Below, in pieces: positions 15,567 through 23,278 of a DNA stretch of 64,000 bases. The stretch is taken from NCBI RefSeq assembly GCF_020880975.1, contig NZ_JAJIWP010000004.1, forward strand, positions 186,001 through 250,000, read 5' to 3'. The notes under the pieces are model-generated. The model was not told the DNA's origin. It did no database searches and saw only the letters and a list, made by a program, of their open reading frames with translations. This DNA comes from Mucilaginibacter sp. UR6-1. Its GTDB lineage: Bacteria > Bacteroidota > Bacteroidia > Sphingobacteriales > Sphingobacteriaceae. Both the position numbers and the translations under genes were made by a program. The number at the start of each line of letters is the position of its first letter. Position 1 is the first letter of the stretch.

Positions 15567-15591
15567 GATATTTTTGGGTTTTTAACTTTGA

Positions 15592-15617
15592 ATTAGGGCG
15601 ACATTTGTCGCCCTAAT
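15592..15617 (-). terminator. palindromic terminator between two element genes
   Basis: ATTAGGGCGAC (15592-15602) and GTCGCCCTAAT (15607-15617) are perfect complements with a 4-base loop. It sits just past the 136-residue gene and before the helicase-like gene on the minus strand. There is no strong T-run, so it may only attenuate. Confidence 0.5.
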
Positions 15618-15631
15618 AGTGAATGGATGGG

Positions 15632-16042
15632 TTAGTTAGAAGAAGACGATTTGGATTCAAGCTCTCTTGCTTCTGCGATAAGCGCTTCGAGCGTAAATCT
15701 TACTGTTATGTGAGCAAATTGATAGTTGATGAAAAGATCAAGCATAGCATCTGATAGTAAGATTATTTTGTACTCTTTGACACCTCTTGGAAGTTCTACA
15801 ACTATCCAAGCGTAAGCGATGTCGTCTTTGTCAAGTCGTGCTTCTACCTCACCTTTAATACCAAACCCATTTCTTAGCAGGTTATAAAAGCCTGATAACT
15901 TCTGTTTTTGTTTTGGGCTTAGCGGATCGTAATAGTTAATTAAATCAGTTGGATTTACATTAGTAACATCAAAGAAGTTCTTTACAGTTACAATAGAGTC
16001 AGTACCTTGTACTTCTCCTTTGTTTTTATTTGTGTTAAACAT
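15632..16042 (-). CDS. uncharacterised protein of the element core
   Basis: The 136-residue protein has a helical middle (PLSPKQKQKLSGFYNLLRNG) followed by a beta hairpin (YAWIVVELPRGVKEYKIILLS) and a helical end with an E/S-rich tail. No family is recognised. It sits 65 bp upstream of the helicase-like gene on the same strand, with a palindromic terminator between them. The spacing suggests that this small protein may be made in excess over the helicase-like protein. A DNA-binding accessory role is possible but unsupported. Confidence 0.5.
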   Translation of the reverse strand: MFNTNKNKGEVQGTDSIVTVKNFFDVTNVNPTDLINYYDPLSPKQKQKLSGFYNLLRNGFGIKGEVEARLDKDDIAYAWIVVELPRGVKEYKIILLSDAMLDLFINYQFAHITVRFTLEALIAEARELESKSSSSN

Positions 16043-16222
16043 ATTTTTACGTGTCAGTTTGTTTGCTGACAGTACAAAGGAGAATAGGGGAAATTTGGAG
16101 CAGAATCTGTTTAGGTGTCGAGTAGCGAACTATGAGCTAAAATCGGTCTAACCAACTGTTTATAAGATAGATTAATTTCATTTTTATTTACAAATGCAAC
16201 ATAGTAGAGTTTACTCTAAAAA

Positions 16223-17338
16223 CTAAATTTCCCCAACGTCTTTCATCATATTACGAACGAACTCCTGGGTTATCTTATTGGAAATATAGAAGTGTTTTAA
16301 ATCTTCGTAATCACTAGGTAGCTCTTTGTTTTTTATATCAAAAGCTTTTAATAGTACAAAGTATTCATGCAGAAAGTAGGCTTGCTGTCTTTTGCTGTTA
16401 ATAAGTTTGTGATTGTTCAAATACGCAGTGACAAGAGTACCAATCTGGGTAAGTGTTAGTGTATTACTTATTATGTGCCTTTGATTACGGTTATAAAAAG
16501 ACTTAAAATCGCTTAGTAAGGAGTTCTCGTTAGTAAAGGCTTTATAAAAGTCTGTATTATCACGCTTATGTTCATTTAGCATGTAATTGATTGTTGACTC
16601 GAAAAGATGTCTTTTAATCTGTGGTGGTGTTGGAAGGATATAACGGGGCTGGCTATTTACAACTTTCTTGCCTTTTTTTATGTTGGTGTCTATTAGAGAT
16701 TCACCAAGGTAATTCTTAAAAGAAGTTAGGGAATTGATATTAAAATCTAAATCCCGTGGTATATAAAGCTCTTGGCCATGCGACTTGATTACCATATATC
16801 TGATAACATCGTTTGCATGTTTTTCATCAGGATAATATTCCAATATTTCTTCAAGTGAATATTTTTCACTCAGTTCTTTTTTTGCAAAAAACACTTCATC
16901 TGAGTTCTTGTCATGGATCAAAGCATAGCTTTGATCTTTACTCATTTTGTTGATGTGTGCAATCCCAATAGCATAAAGGTCACTCAAGTATTTCGCATAC
17001 TCACATAGTTCGTTATATCTGTTGTTTGCTATACTTTGCTTTTCAACATCATCTGCTACAAAACAATATATATAAAGTAAGGGGTCAAGGTGCTGATTAG
17101 GTATATTCCATTGTTGCAGTACCTCCCTAAATTTAGTTAAGAACACTTTCACACCATCTGTTGTAGTAAATTGGGTACCGTACTTTCCACCAAAATTATG
17201 TTGAATGATATCAGGATGATTAGCCCAGCCAAATGCACTTGAGCCTTGAAATAAGGCCACAGTAGGATGGTCGTGAACCCATACCATAAATTCTTTAGGC
17301 AGCCGTAGTACTATCGAGTAATAATGTTGCTCAGACAT
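16223..17338 (-). CDS. uncharacterised protein next to the integrase
   Basis: The 371-residue soluble protein starts with a compact beta-rich region (YYSIVLRLPKEFMVWVHDHP...VALFQGSSAFGWANH), continues with long helices, and has a basic middle (NIKKGKKVVNSQPRY). I recognise no domain. It follows the integrase gene by 65 bp on the same strand and probably shares its promoter. Its position matches that of excision, replication or mobilisation proteins in other integrative elements, but no relaxase or recombinase motif is visible. Confidence 0.5.
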   Translation of the reverse strand: MSEQHYYSIVLRLPKEFMVWVHDHPTVALFQGSSAFGWANHPDIIQHNFGGKYGTQFTTTDGVKVFLTKFREVLQQWNIPNQHLDPLLYIYCFVADDVEKQSIANNRYNELCEYAKYLSDLYAIGIAHINKMSKDQSYALIHDKNSDEVFFAKKELSEKYSLEEILEYYPDEKHANDVIRYMVIKSHGQELYIPRDLDFNINSLTSFKNYLGESLIDTNIKKGKKVVNSQPRYILPTPPQIKRHLFESTINYMLNEHKRDNTDFYKAFTNENSLLSDFKSFYNRNQRHIISNTLTLTQIGTLVTAYLNNHKLINSKRQQAYFLHEYFVLLKAFDIKNKELPSDYEDLKHFYISNKITQEFVRNMMKDVGEI

Positions 17339-17403
17339 AGCGCAAAACTAATAATATGATGTAGCAGGACAATAATATGCTGCTACTTTAAAAGCCAAGA
17401 AGT

Positions 17404-18681
17404 TTACATCCCGAACATTCTATTTTCCCATGACTCAATAGCACCCTTTTCAAAGCTATCGAGATAAGTTTGCGTCTGTTCTTCTGTAGCATGTCCTAAC
17501 GCTTCTGAAATGTAGCTTGTATTGGCTCCTGATCGTTTTAACCCTGTTGCATAGGTATGCCTCCCGACATTCGTCGTTAATTTAAGATTAGGCTCACCAA
17601 TCATCTCCGCAAGCTTTTTTAAAGCGTGATTAACGGCATCTAAAGCTGTCTTTTTACGAGTGTATTGCTGCTTTAGTGTTATATGAATATCAGGGTTAAG
17701 TATTGGAAATACAAATCCTCCTTTAAGATTGTAGTTTTCTTGGAAGTATTTTAATATAGCACCATTGTACTCATTGATTGGTATCTCGAACTGTCCACGT
17801 GTCTTTCTGCGTACATAGTAGATATGGGTATCGGTGATGTTCTTCCAAGTAAGATATGTCATATCTACAAAGTTCATTCCTCTGCTATAATAGCTAAACA
17901 TAAATAGCTGCTGCGTTAAATGTAGCCATGAGCCTTCTTCCAATGTAAGAGATTTCAATTTAGCCACTTTATCGAGCGTAATAGCAATTTTCTTTGTTTT
18001 GGAATCTAAACGTTTATTAATGCTATACTTCTTCTCGCCGAATGGATATGCTTCTGGCTTTAAAAGCTTATCTTCTATAGCCTGGTTAATCACCCGTTGC
18101 AGATTCCGCATCTTTACACTGATCGTAGTGTCCTTGTTGCCTCGAGTGTTACGCATCCAGTACTCAAAGCTTTCTAGAAAGCGTATATTAATATCAGACA
18201 ACAATGCATTAGGTTTGAATTTGGTGAGAATCCTCTGATTCTCTCGATATAAGCCTGAAAGGCCAACTCGACCTTGTTCATCGAGGATTTTGATTTGTAT
18301 TGCGTAGTAATTCTGTAGTGATTTAATTATGGGTTTTTCCTTCCTCTTCAGATCAGCCTCGAACTGATCAAAGCTAAACGCAAGGTTTTCTATGTCGTAA
18401 CGTTGAAGTATTTTCTTTGCATCGGCTAATTTTGCTTTGAGAACAACATTACAGTCCTTATAGCCTCGAAAAGATTTTAAGAATTTGCCTAGTCCATTAT
18501 CCTCAATATTTGCAGGTCGCCAGTCAATGCCCTTACATCTATATGATACGGATTGATCTGTCAGAAGGCTGTTAATTGAATAATACTTCTTTACCCGATT
18601 ATGAGTAACACGCAAAGCGATAGAAAACTCTTCTTTTGATAATTTTTTAGTAGTGTTTAGCACAATTGCTACAGTTGCCAT
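17404..18681 (-). CDS. tyrosine recombinase (integrase), Bacteroidota type
   Basis: The 425-residue protein has the three-part layout of Bacteroidota phage/transposon integrases: an N-terminal arm-binding domain, a SAM-like core-binding domain (about 100-210) and a catalytic domain. Catalytic residues visible are the Arg in YYSRGMNF, the Lys region in RRKTRG, the Arg of NVGRHTY (374; the first His of HxxR is Asn, which I believe is common in this group), His397 in LGHAT and the nucleophile Tyr406. It lies 126 bp from the right att copy and reads inward. It most likely inserted the 18-kb element into tRNA-Pro. Confidence 0.92.
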   Translation of the reverse strand: MATVAIVLNTTKKLSKEEFSIALRVTHNRVKKYYSINSLLTDQSVSYRCKGIDWRPANIEDNGLGKFLKSFRGYKDCNVVLKAKLADAKKILQRYDIENLAFSFDQFEADLKRKEKPIIKSLQNYYAIQIKILDEQGRVGLSGLYRENQRILTKFKPNALLSDINIRFLESFEYWMRNTRGNKDTTISVKMRNLQRVINQAIEDKLLKPEAYPFGEKKYSINKRLDSKTKKIAITLDKVAKLKSLTLEEGSWLHLTQQLFMFSYYSRGMNFVDMTYLTWKNITDTHIYYVRRKTRGQFEIPINEYNGAILKYFQENYNLKGGFVFPILNPDIHITLKQQYTRKKTALDAVNHALKKLAEMIGEPNLKLTTNVGRHTYATGLKRSGANTSYISEALGHATEEQTQTYLDSFEKGAIESWENRMFGM

Positions 18682-18703
18682 AGGACAAATTTGTAGCTCA
18701 GAC

Positions 18704-18726
18704 GGTAGTACACACGGTAGTACACA
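18704..18726 (+). repeat. right-end paired repeats, probable integrase arm sites
   Basis: GGTAGTACACA occurs at 18704-18714 and again at 18716-18726, directly upstream of the integrase gene. The left end carries the same 11-mer at 649-659 and a near copy beside it. In a circular form all four would face the same way, on either side of the core. They may also regulate the integrase gene. Confidence 0.62.
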
Positions 18727-18807
18727 ATTACAAAAAACGCTTCAGAATGAAGCTGGATTTCCAGCAATAAAAGCCGTTTACGGCTTTTATTATGAGCGAT
18801 AGCGATT

Positions 18808-18849
18808 ACCCCATGCTGGCGCGATACCGGGCTACGCTACATCCCGAAG
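18808..18849. other. attR: right copy of the 42-bp integration repeat
   Basis: Identical to 493-534. Here the tRNA sequence is truncated immediately after the anticodon loop, so this copy is a non-functional 5' half. It is followed by the original tRNA upstream DNA, with TATATTTG on the minus strand 9 bp from the former 5' end. Confidence 0.88.
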
Positions 18850-18855
18850 GGAGTG

Positions 18856-18863
18856 CAAATATA
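18856..18863 (-). promoter_or_regulatory. displaced native tRNA-Pro promoter (-7 box)
   Basis: TATATTTG on the minus strand lies 9 bp before the truncated tRNA 5' end. That is the normal distance for a tRNA promoter in this phylum. It now drives only the truncated half. Confidence 0.55.
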
Positions 18864-18915
18864 TACGTTGGGTTGAAATTTTAAAATAAAGCAATAATGC
18901 CATTAACACAAAAAC

Positions 18916-18939
18916 GGGCTGCTATTTAAATAACAACCC
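18916..18939. terminator. bidirectional terminator after the repeat lipoprotein
   Basis: GGGCTGCTAT (18916-18925) and ATAACAACCC (18930-18939) form a 10-bp stem with two G-T pairs and a TTAA loop. It is followed by nine T on the plus strand and four T on the minus strand. Confidence 0.65.
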
Positions 18940-18966
18940 ATTTTTTTTTAAATAGAGGTATAATAG

Positions 18967-19677
18967 TTAAAAAGTGGCAGGTACCGGGCTAAAATAAGCA
19001 TCAAAGATGTTGGTATAGCCTGAAGATACCGTTTTGTTAATACCATCATTATACCATATATAGGTATGGTCATTACTACCGGCAATGCCAATGCCAACCA
19101 CATCATTAATGGTTTTACCCGCCGGTACACTGAATGAGTAAGGTGATGTGATAGCCCCTAAATCGGTTGAATTACCTACCGTGGCTGTGCCATCCTTATA
19201 CCAGGTGTATACGCGGTTGTTTGATTTGGCTATCGAGATGGCCAAAATATCAGTAGGCGTTTTGCCGGCTGGTAACAAATAAGGCTTTGGTGCAATGTGC
19301 GCCGTTGCATTGTTGCTGTACCCTACAGACATGGTTCCGTCTGAATACCAGAAGTAAACCCAGTTGGTGCTGGCTATGGCAATGGCTACAACATCTAAAG
19401 GTGTTTTGCCTGACGGTAACGAATAGCTAACCGGCAAACGGTACAGGGTGGAATTTGTTGAACTGCCTGATGATACGGTTCCTGATTTGGTCCAGTAGTA
19501 GCAGGTATCACCAAGTGAAATGTCGGTTTCCACAATGTCGCCGATGCTTGATGAATGCGTACTTTTTTTAGAGGATGACTCTGCCGGTGTAACGTTGGTT
19601 TTATCTTTTGTACAACCAACAAACAAAGAAGAAGATACAATTGTGGCTAAGAAAGCTAAGGTTTTTAACTTTTTCAT
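18967..19677 (-). CDS. lipoprotein with propeller-type repeats
   Basis: The 236-residue product has a lipoprotein signal (MKKLKTLAFLATIVSSSLFVGC), a Ser/Thr-rich linker, then repeats of about 50 residues, each with a W/Y-rich strand pair (YIWYNDG, YTWYKDG, YFWYSDG, YYWTKSG) and SLPSGKTPLDVVAIAIA-like helices or strands. This is the layout of small lectin-like beta-propellers, so sugar binding at the cell surface is plausible. It lies between two partial copies of the tRNA-Pro 5' end, so it may be cargo of an older insertion. Specificity is unknown. Confidence 0.65.
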   Translation of the reverse strand: MKKLKTLAFLATIVSSSLFVGCTKDKTNVTPAESSSKKSTHSSSIGDIVETDISLGDTCYYWTKSGTVSSGSSTNSTLYRLPVSYSLPSGKTPLDVVAIAIASTNWVYFWYSDGTMSVGYSNNATAHIAPKPYLLPAGKTPTDILAISIAKSNNRVYTWYKDGTATVGNSTDLGAITSPYSFSVPAGKTINDVVGIGIAGSNDHTYIWYNDGINKTVSSGYTNIFDAYFSPVPATF

Positions 19678-20052
19678 GATAAAGGTTATTAAAATTGGTT
19701 TGGTTATTTAATGAAGTACTAATGGAATAGGTGTACTACAGCCGGCACTTTGCCAAGCGCAGCAAGGAATGCGAATTTACCTCATAGGCAATATTTAATT
19801 TAGGTTCAATAACCTTTATTACGATATTAACTATAAGTTAGTTGCAACTATGTGATTTATTTGTGGAAATAAAATTATACCGAGCTACGCTACATCCCGA
19901 AAAGAGTGCATATATATTTGGGTGAAATTTTAAAATAGAACAGTTTACAGCATAAATATCAATTGCAGTATTTCCATTACTGCTTATAAAACACCCATGT
20001 TCATTACTATAATCTCTGCTAAACAAAACATACTTAGCTAAATTATATTGAA
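19678..20052. other. gap holding the third tRNA-derived remnant
   Basis: No gene seen. Besides the remnant at 19877-19937, GTGTACTAC at 19731-19739 is the reverse complement of GTAGTACAC, the core of the integrase arm-like repeats. Confidence 0.5.
19877..19937. repeat. diverged copy of the tRNA-Pro 5' end and promoter
   Basis: This segment aligns with 18824-18888: the tRNA part ATACCG..TACATCCCGA differs at one base, and the flank GAGTGCA-TATAT...TTGGGT-GAAATTTTAAAATA is shared with small gaps. It is a second decayed att-like scar about 1.05 kb from the first. Confidence 0.75.
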
Positions 20053-21096
20053 TTAAAGTTCAATGTTATGAGTTTTGTCTTGTAGATATTGCAGTGATCT
20101 TCTTGCCTCTTGAATAACTATTTCACTAAAGACAATATTATATTGCAATGCTTCGCCAATATCAACACACTCTTTATTCAGAATAGCATGATATATTCTT
20201 AAAACGTGCTTTAAATCGGTGCCTTTTTCAATAAATCTGAATATAGATGCAGCCATATAATTAATATCATTATCTATTGATATCCAATTACGTTTAAGCC
20301 TTTCACAAACCTGCCCCGTAGTATTAGACCCACTGAAAATGTCAACAACTAAATCTCCCTCATCTGTTAGCATTTTTACGAAAAATTCCGGTAGCTGTAA
20401 AGGGAATCTGGCTGGATGGCTCTTAACATTTAACTTCTTGCAGAAATTAAGATATGGACTATTTGACTCGGCATTAGCAATTTGTAATAAGTTTGAGGGA
20501 ATAGCCCCTCCATTATTTGATGAAAAAGATTTACTAATATCATGCCCTGAAGGCCTCAACTTAGGCTTATAATGACTGTCCGGATCTTTTAACAGCCGTT
20601 TCATACTTTCACTATAAGGTACTAAAACGTTAGAAATATTCGATTTTGGAAAAGGCTTTTTTGAAAACCACCACACGTTATTAACCGAATCTTTAGCGCG
20701 AATTTTGCGACGGTTAACCCACTCAATAGGGCTTGGTAGCTTTGAGGGATTATACCAATAAAAATCCTCTGCTAAATGAAACCCTAAATTATCACAAAAA
20801 TGTATGGGGATCCGGAAGTTATATAAACTACGAACAGGTAAGCCTTGCTGGTAAGCGCCTCCCAAATCTAAAACGAAACTTCCATCATCTTTAAGCTTTT
20901 TATGAACTAAAGCGGCAAACTCTGAAAGCCATTCAATGTATTCATGTTGATCTTTGTTGCCATATTCTTTTTTCCTTAATAACGCAAAGGGAGGACTAGT
21001 CATAACTAAGTTAATAGAGTTATCTTCTAAATGCTCCAGTTGGTTTAATGAATCATTTAAAATCGCTTGACCATATTTGGTTGTATAACTAATCAT
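20053..21096 (-). CDS. PvuII-type N4-cytosine DNA methyltransferase
   Basis: The 347-residue enzyme closely follows M.PvuII as I remember it: motif [17 protein letters not shown] near residues 33-47, [33 protein letters not shown], and the AdoMet-binding [10 protein letters not shown] near the C-terminus. M.PvuII methylates the internal C of CAGCTG at N4; the same site is inferred here. It is divergent from the fused controller-endonuclease gene, as in the PvuII system. Its ATG lies 4 bp after a perfect -7 box TATCTTTG, so its mRNA is probably leaderless. Confidence 0.92.
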   Translation of the reverse strand: MISYTTKYGQAILNDSLNQLEHLEDNSINLVMTSPPFALLRKKEYGNKDQHEYIEWLSEFAALVHKKLKDDGSFVLDLGGAYQQGLPVRSLYNFRIPIHFCDNLGFHLAEDFYWYNPSKLPSPIEWVNRRKIRAKDSVNNVWWFSKKPFPKSNISNVLVPYSESMKRLLKDPDSHYKPKLRPSGHDISKSFSSNNGGAIPSNLLQIANAESNSPYLNFCKKLNVKSHPARFPLQLPEFFVKMLTDEGDLVVDIFSGSNTTGQVCERLKRNWISIDNDINYMAASIFRFIEKGTDLKHVLRIYHAILNKECVDIGEALQYNIVFSEIVIQEARRSLQYLQDKTHNIEL

Positions 21097-21100
21097 TCAA

Positions 21101-21108
21101 CAAAGATA
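21101..21108 (-). promoter_or_regulatory. -7 box of the methyltransferase gene (leaderless)
   Basis: TATCTTTG on the minus strand ends 4 bp before the ATG at 21096. Transcription would begin at or next to the start codon. No clear -33 box is visible. Confidence 0.55.
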
Positions 21109-21156
21109 TAAAAAACAAACTCCGAATATATACGGCAGAATTAAGAAGCCTCAACT

Positions 21157-21172
21157 ATGATATTCGTATCAT
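21157..21172. promoter_or_regulatory. palindromic operator overlapping the start codon
   Basis: ATGATA (21157-21162) TTCG TATCAT (21167-21172) is a perfect inverted repeat whose last two bases are the first two of the ATG at 21171. It lies in the 74-bp divergent region and is the natural binding site for the HTH half of the fusion protein. Confidence 0.6.
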
Positions 21173-21884
21173 GGATGAATTAAATAGCTACATAAATATA
21201 CTTGCTCAAAATATAGCTTACTTAAGAAAACGTCAGAGGCTTTCACAAGAAGAGTTGGCTATCAAGGCAGGTATTGACCGAACCTATCTGGGATATATTG
21301 AAAATGGAAAATACAGTATTACCATTCGGAAAGTTACTGCTTTAGCTATCGCTTTAGATGTTACTCTATTTGATTTGTTGGATCCGAGTCTGATTGAAAC
21401 CTATGAAAGCAGCCAAGATGAAGAGATATTAGCTATGAATAAGATTTTACCACACATAAGAAAGTATCAATTACTGGCTGATAAGCATGGCATTAACGAT
21501 ATATTTCAAGATAATGGAGGAAAATTATTGCAAACGCTGCTTGTTACAGGATTAAAAATGCTTCCAGGCCGTGAAGGGAATGACGCTAAAGATCACCAAG
21601 GCAATGAATATGAATTGAAATCTGTCAATATCAAGCTAACAAAAAGCTTTTCTACACATCACCACATGAATCCAACAATTATTGCAAAATATAGAAAGGT
21701 TGATTGGATATTCGCAATATATGATGGAATAGAGCTTCTTGAAGTATACAAACTAACTCCAGAACATTTAGCACCGTTTTATGACGGATGGGAAGAAAAA
21801 TGGCACCGAGATGGAGGCAAAGATATTAATAACCCCAAAATACCTTTAAAATATGTTAAGCATAATGGTATAAAAATCTACTAA
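21171..21884 (+). CDS. controller-PvuII endonuclease fusion (C-R fusion)
   Basis: Residues 1-80 are an XRE helix-turn-helix like R-M C proteins ([23 protein letters not shown]). Residues 81-237 align without gaps to the 157-residue PvuII endonuclease as I remember it. The catalytic set is intact with an offset of exactly 80: Asp114, Asp138, Glu148, Lys150 match PvuII Asp34, Asp58, Glu68, Lys70, and THHHMNP is kept. In the PvuII system C and R are separate overlapping genes; here they are one protein that should both regulate and cut CAGCTG. No ribosome-binding site precedes the ATG, which fits leaderless translation. Confidence 0.93.
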   Translation: MDELNSYINILAQNIAYLRKRQRLSQEELAIKAGIDRTYLGYIENGKYSITIRKVTALAIALDVTLFDLLDPSLIETYESSQDEEILAMNKILPHIRKYQLLADKHGINDIFQDNGGKLLQTLLVTGLKMLPGREGNDAKDHQGNEYELKSVNIKLTKSFSTHHHMNPTIIAKYRKVDWIFAIYDGIELLEVYKLTPEHLAPFYDGWEEKWHRDGGKDINNPKIPLKYVKHNGIKIY

Positions 21885-22022
21885 AGGTAACTAACCACAA
21901 ACAAAGCAACTTTATTAATAATAGATATTCAAGCAGGTTATATTTCTAAATTAACTCCCCCTCCTTTCACCGCCAAAAAAACCACACTTACCGACTACCT
22001 TAATCCGTTAACCTATTTTACA

Positions 22023-22053
22023 TTGGCTAATTTTAGGTGGCAACGTACCTTTA
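22023..22053 (+). promoter_or_regulatory. promoter of the TM2 gene
   Basis: TTG (22023-22025) is 20 bp from TACCTTTA (22046-22053), one mismatch from TAnnTTTG. It lies 40 bp before the start codon. The rest of the 21885-22092 gap shows nothing notable. Confidence 0.5.
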
Positions 22054-22092
22054 TATCAACAAATTAATCAAAATCACTTAATACTGAAAGCC

Positions 22093-22455
22093 ATGTACGC
22101 TCCTAACGATCCATATTACGCATTCTCAGGCGTTACCCCCGAAGAGGTTGTATTTTTACAACAAGCCACCGCCGAACTTAGCGACCAGCAGAAGAACCGC
22201 TTTTTTGCCGTTTACTCAACCAAACGTAAAAACGCGCAGGATATACTATTGGTAAGCCTTTTGGGTTTTGTTGGCTTTGCGGGCATCCACCGCTTTATGC
22301 TGGGCCAGATAGGGATGGGACTGCTATACTTTTTTACCGCAGGGTTGTGCTTTATAGGCACCATTGTTGACCTTGTTAATTATAAAAATCTCGCCAACGA
22401 GTACAATAAGCAAATGGCATACGAGAGTTTCCATATTGCTAAAATGTACCAATAA
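22093..22455 (+). CDS. TM2-domain membrane protein
   Basis: The 120-residue protein has a cytosolic N-terminal half (about residues 1-50) and the TM2 module of two membrane segments (LLVSLLGFVGFAGIHRFMLGQIGMG and LLYFFTAGLCFIGTIVDLV), with the family's F-x-GxHRF-x-GQ linker and a D at the end of the second segment. TM2 proteins are widespread and of unknown biochemical role. The DUF2905 gene follows 15 bp later. This is the first core-genome gene right of the accessory block. Confidence 0.85.
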   Translation: MYAPNDPYYAFSGVTPEEVVFLQQATAELSDQQKNRFFAVYSTKRKNAQDILLVSLLGFVGFAGIHRFMLGQIGMGLLYFFTAGLCFIGTIVDLVNYKNLANEYNKQMAYESFHIAKMYQ

Positions 22456-22470
22456 ATATCAATTGCAGCC

Positions 22471-22701
22471 ATGCCGCTCAACAGCGAAACTGGTAAGTAT
22501 TTAATTATAGCCGGCCTGCTTATTATGCTTGCCGGCTTTGCTGTTTATTTTTTTAACGGCAGGCTGCACTGGCTCGGTCGCCTGCCCGGCGATATCAGGG
22601 TAGAGCGCGAAAACTTCCGCTTTTACTTGCCGGTAACTACGCTCATCATTATCAACCTGCTGCTGTATATCATCATGCGCCTGTGGCGCTGGCTTAGTTA
22701 A
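22471..22701 (+). CDS. DUF2905-family small membrane protein
   Basis: The 76-residue protein has two membrane segments (YLIIAGLLIMLAGFAVYFF and LPVTTLIIINLLLYIIM) separated by a loop with LHWLGRLPGDIRVERENFRFY, the signature of the DUF2905 family. It follows the TM2 gene by 15 bp on the same strand, and its 3' end overlaps the convergent hydrolase gene by 8 bp. Function unknown. Confidence 0.85.
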   Translation: MPLNSETGKYLIIAGLLIMLAGFAVYFFNGRLHWLGRLPGDIRVERENFRFYLPVTTLIIINLLLYIIMRLWRWLS

Positions 22702-23263
22702 GCGCTCCGGGTATCTTTTCAATAATTTCGGCCACGGTACCCACCTCGCCAATACGCGGAAAGAGGTATTGCAGGCTGCGTTCATGCGCTTCAAGCACCA
22801 TATCCGCCATGGCATCGCTGGCAAAGCTTACGTTATAGCCCAGCTCGGCAGCGGCACGGGCGGTACCCTCAACACCTACACTGGTTGCTATGCCCGCCAG
22901 CACAATATTGGTAATGCTGCGCTGCTGCAAAGCCTCGTGCAGGCCGGTTTCAAAAAACGCGTTCCAGGTGCGCTTGGTAATAAATATATCATCAGCATGT
23001 GTACTTAGCTCGGGGGTTATGGCTAATTGTTCGTCAGTAAAAACAACCGTGGCTTGTTTGGCATCCTTACGGGTGCTTGTCCACCTGCCGGATGGGTTAA
23101 CGTTTACAATAACCGCTGGCAGTGCCGCTTTATGAAAGGCGTGCAGCAAGGTAGCGGCATTTTTTATAACCTCATTAACCGGGTGCTGCAGGGGCAGCCT
23201 TACAATAGCATTTTGCAGATCAATAAGTACCAGGGCTGTGTGTTTATCAATTTCGGTGATCAT
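22694..23263 (-). CDS. isochorismatase-family cysteine hydrolase
   Basis: The 189-residue protein shows the family triad: Asp in ALVLIDLQNAI (near residue 16), Lys in ITKRTWNAFF and Cys-position motif VLAGIATSVGVEGTARAA. In that last motif the usual nucleophile Cys (GxxTxxCV) is Ser-Val, so hydrolysis may be impaired or differ. It is the last gene of a marR-MFS-hydrolase unit (15-bp gap to the transporter gene), suggesting detoxification or catabolism of a compound handled by the transporter. Confidence 0.8.
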   Translation of the reverse strand: MITEIDKHTALVLIDLQNAIVRLPLQHPVNEVIKNAATLLHAFHKAALPAVIVNVNPSGRWTSTRKDAKQATVVFTDEQLAITPELSTHADDIFITKRTWNAFFETGLHEALQQRSITNIVLAGIATSVGVEGTARAAAELGYNVSFASDAMADMVLEAHERSLQYLFPRIGEVGTVAEIIEKIPGALN

Positions 23264-23278
23264 TGGGGTAGTGTATGT

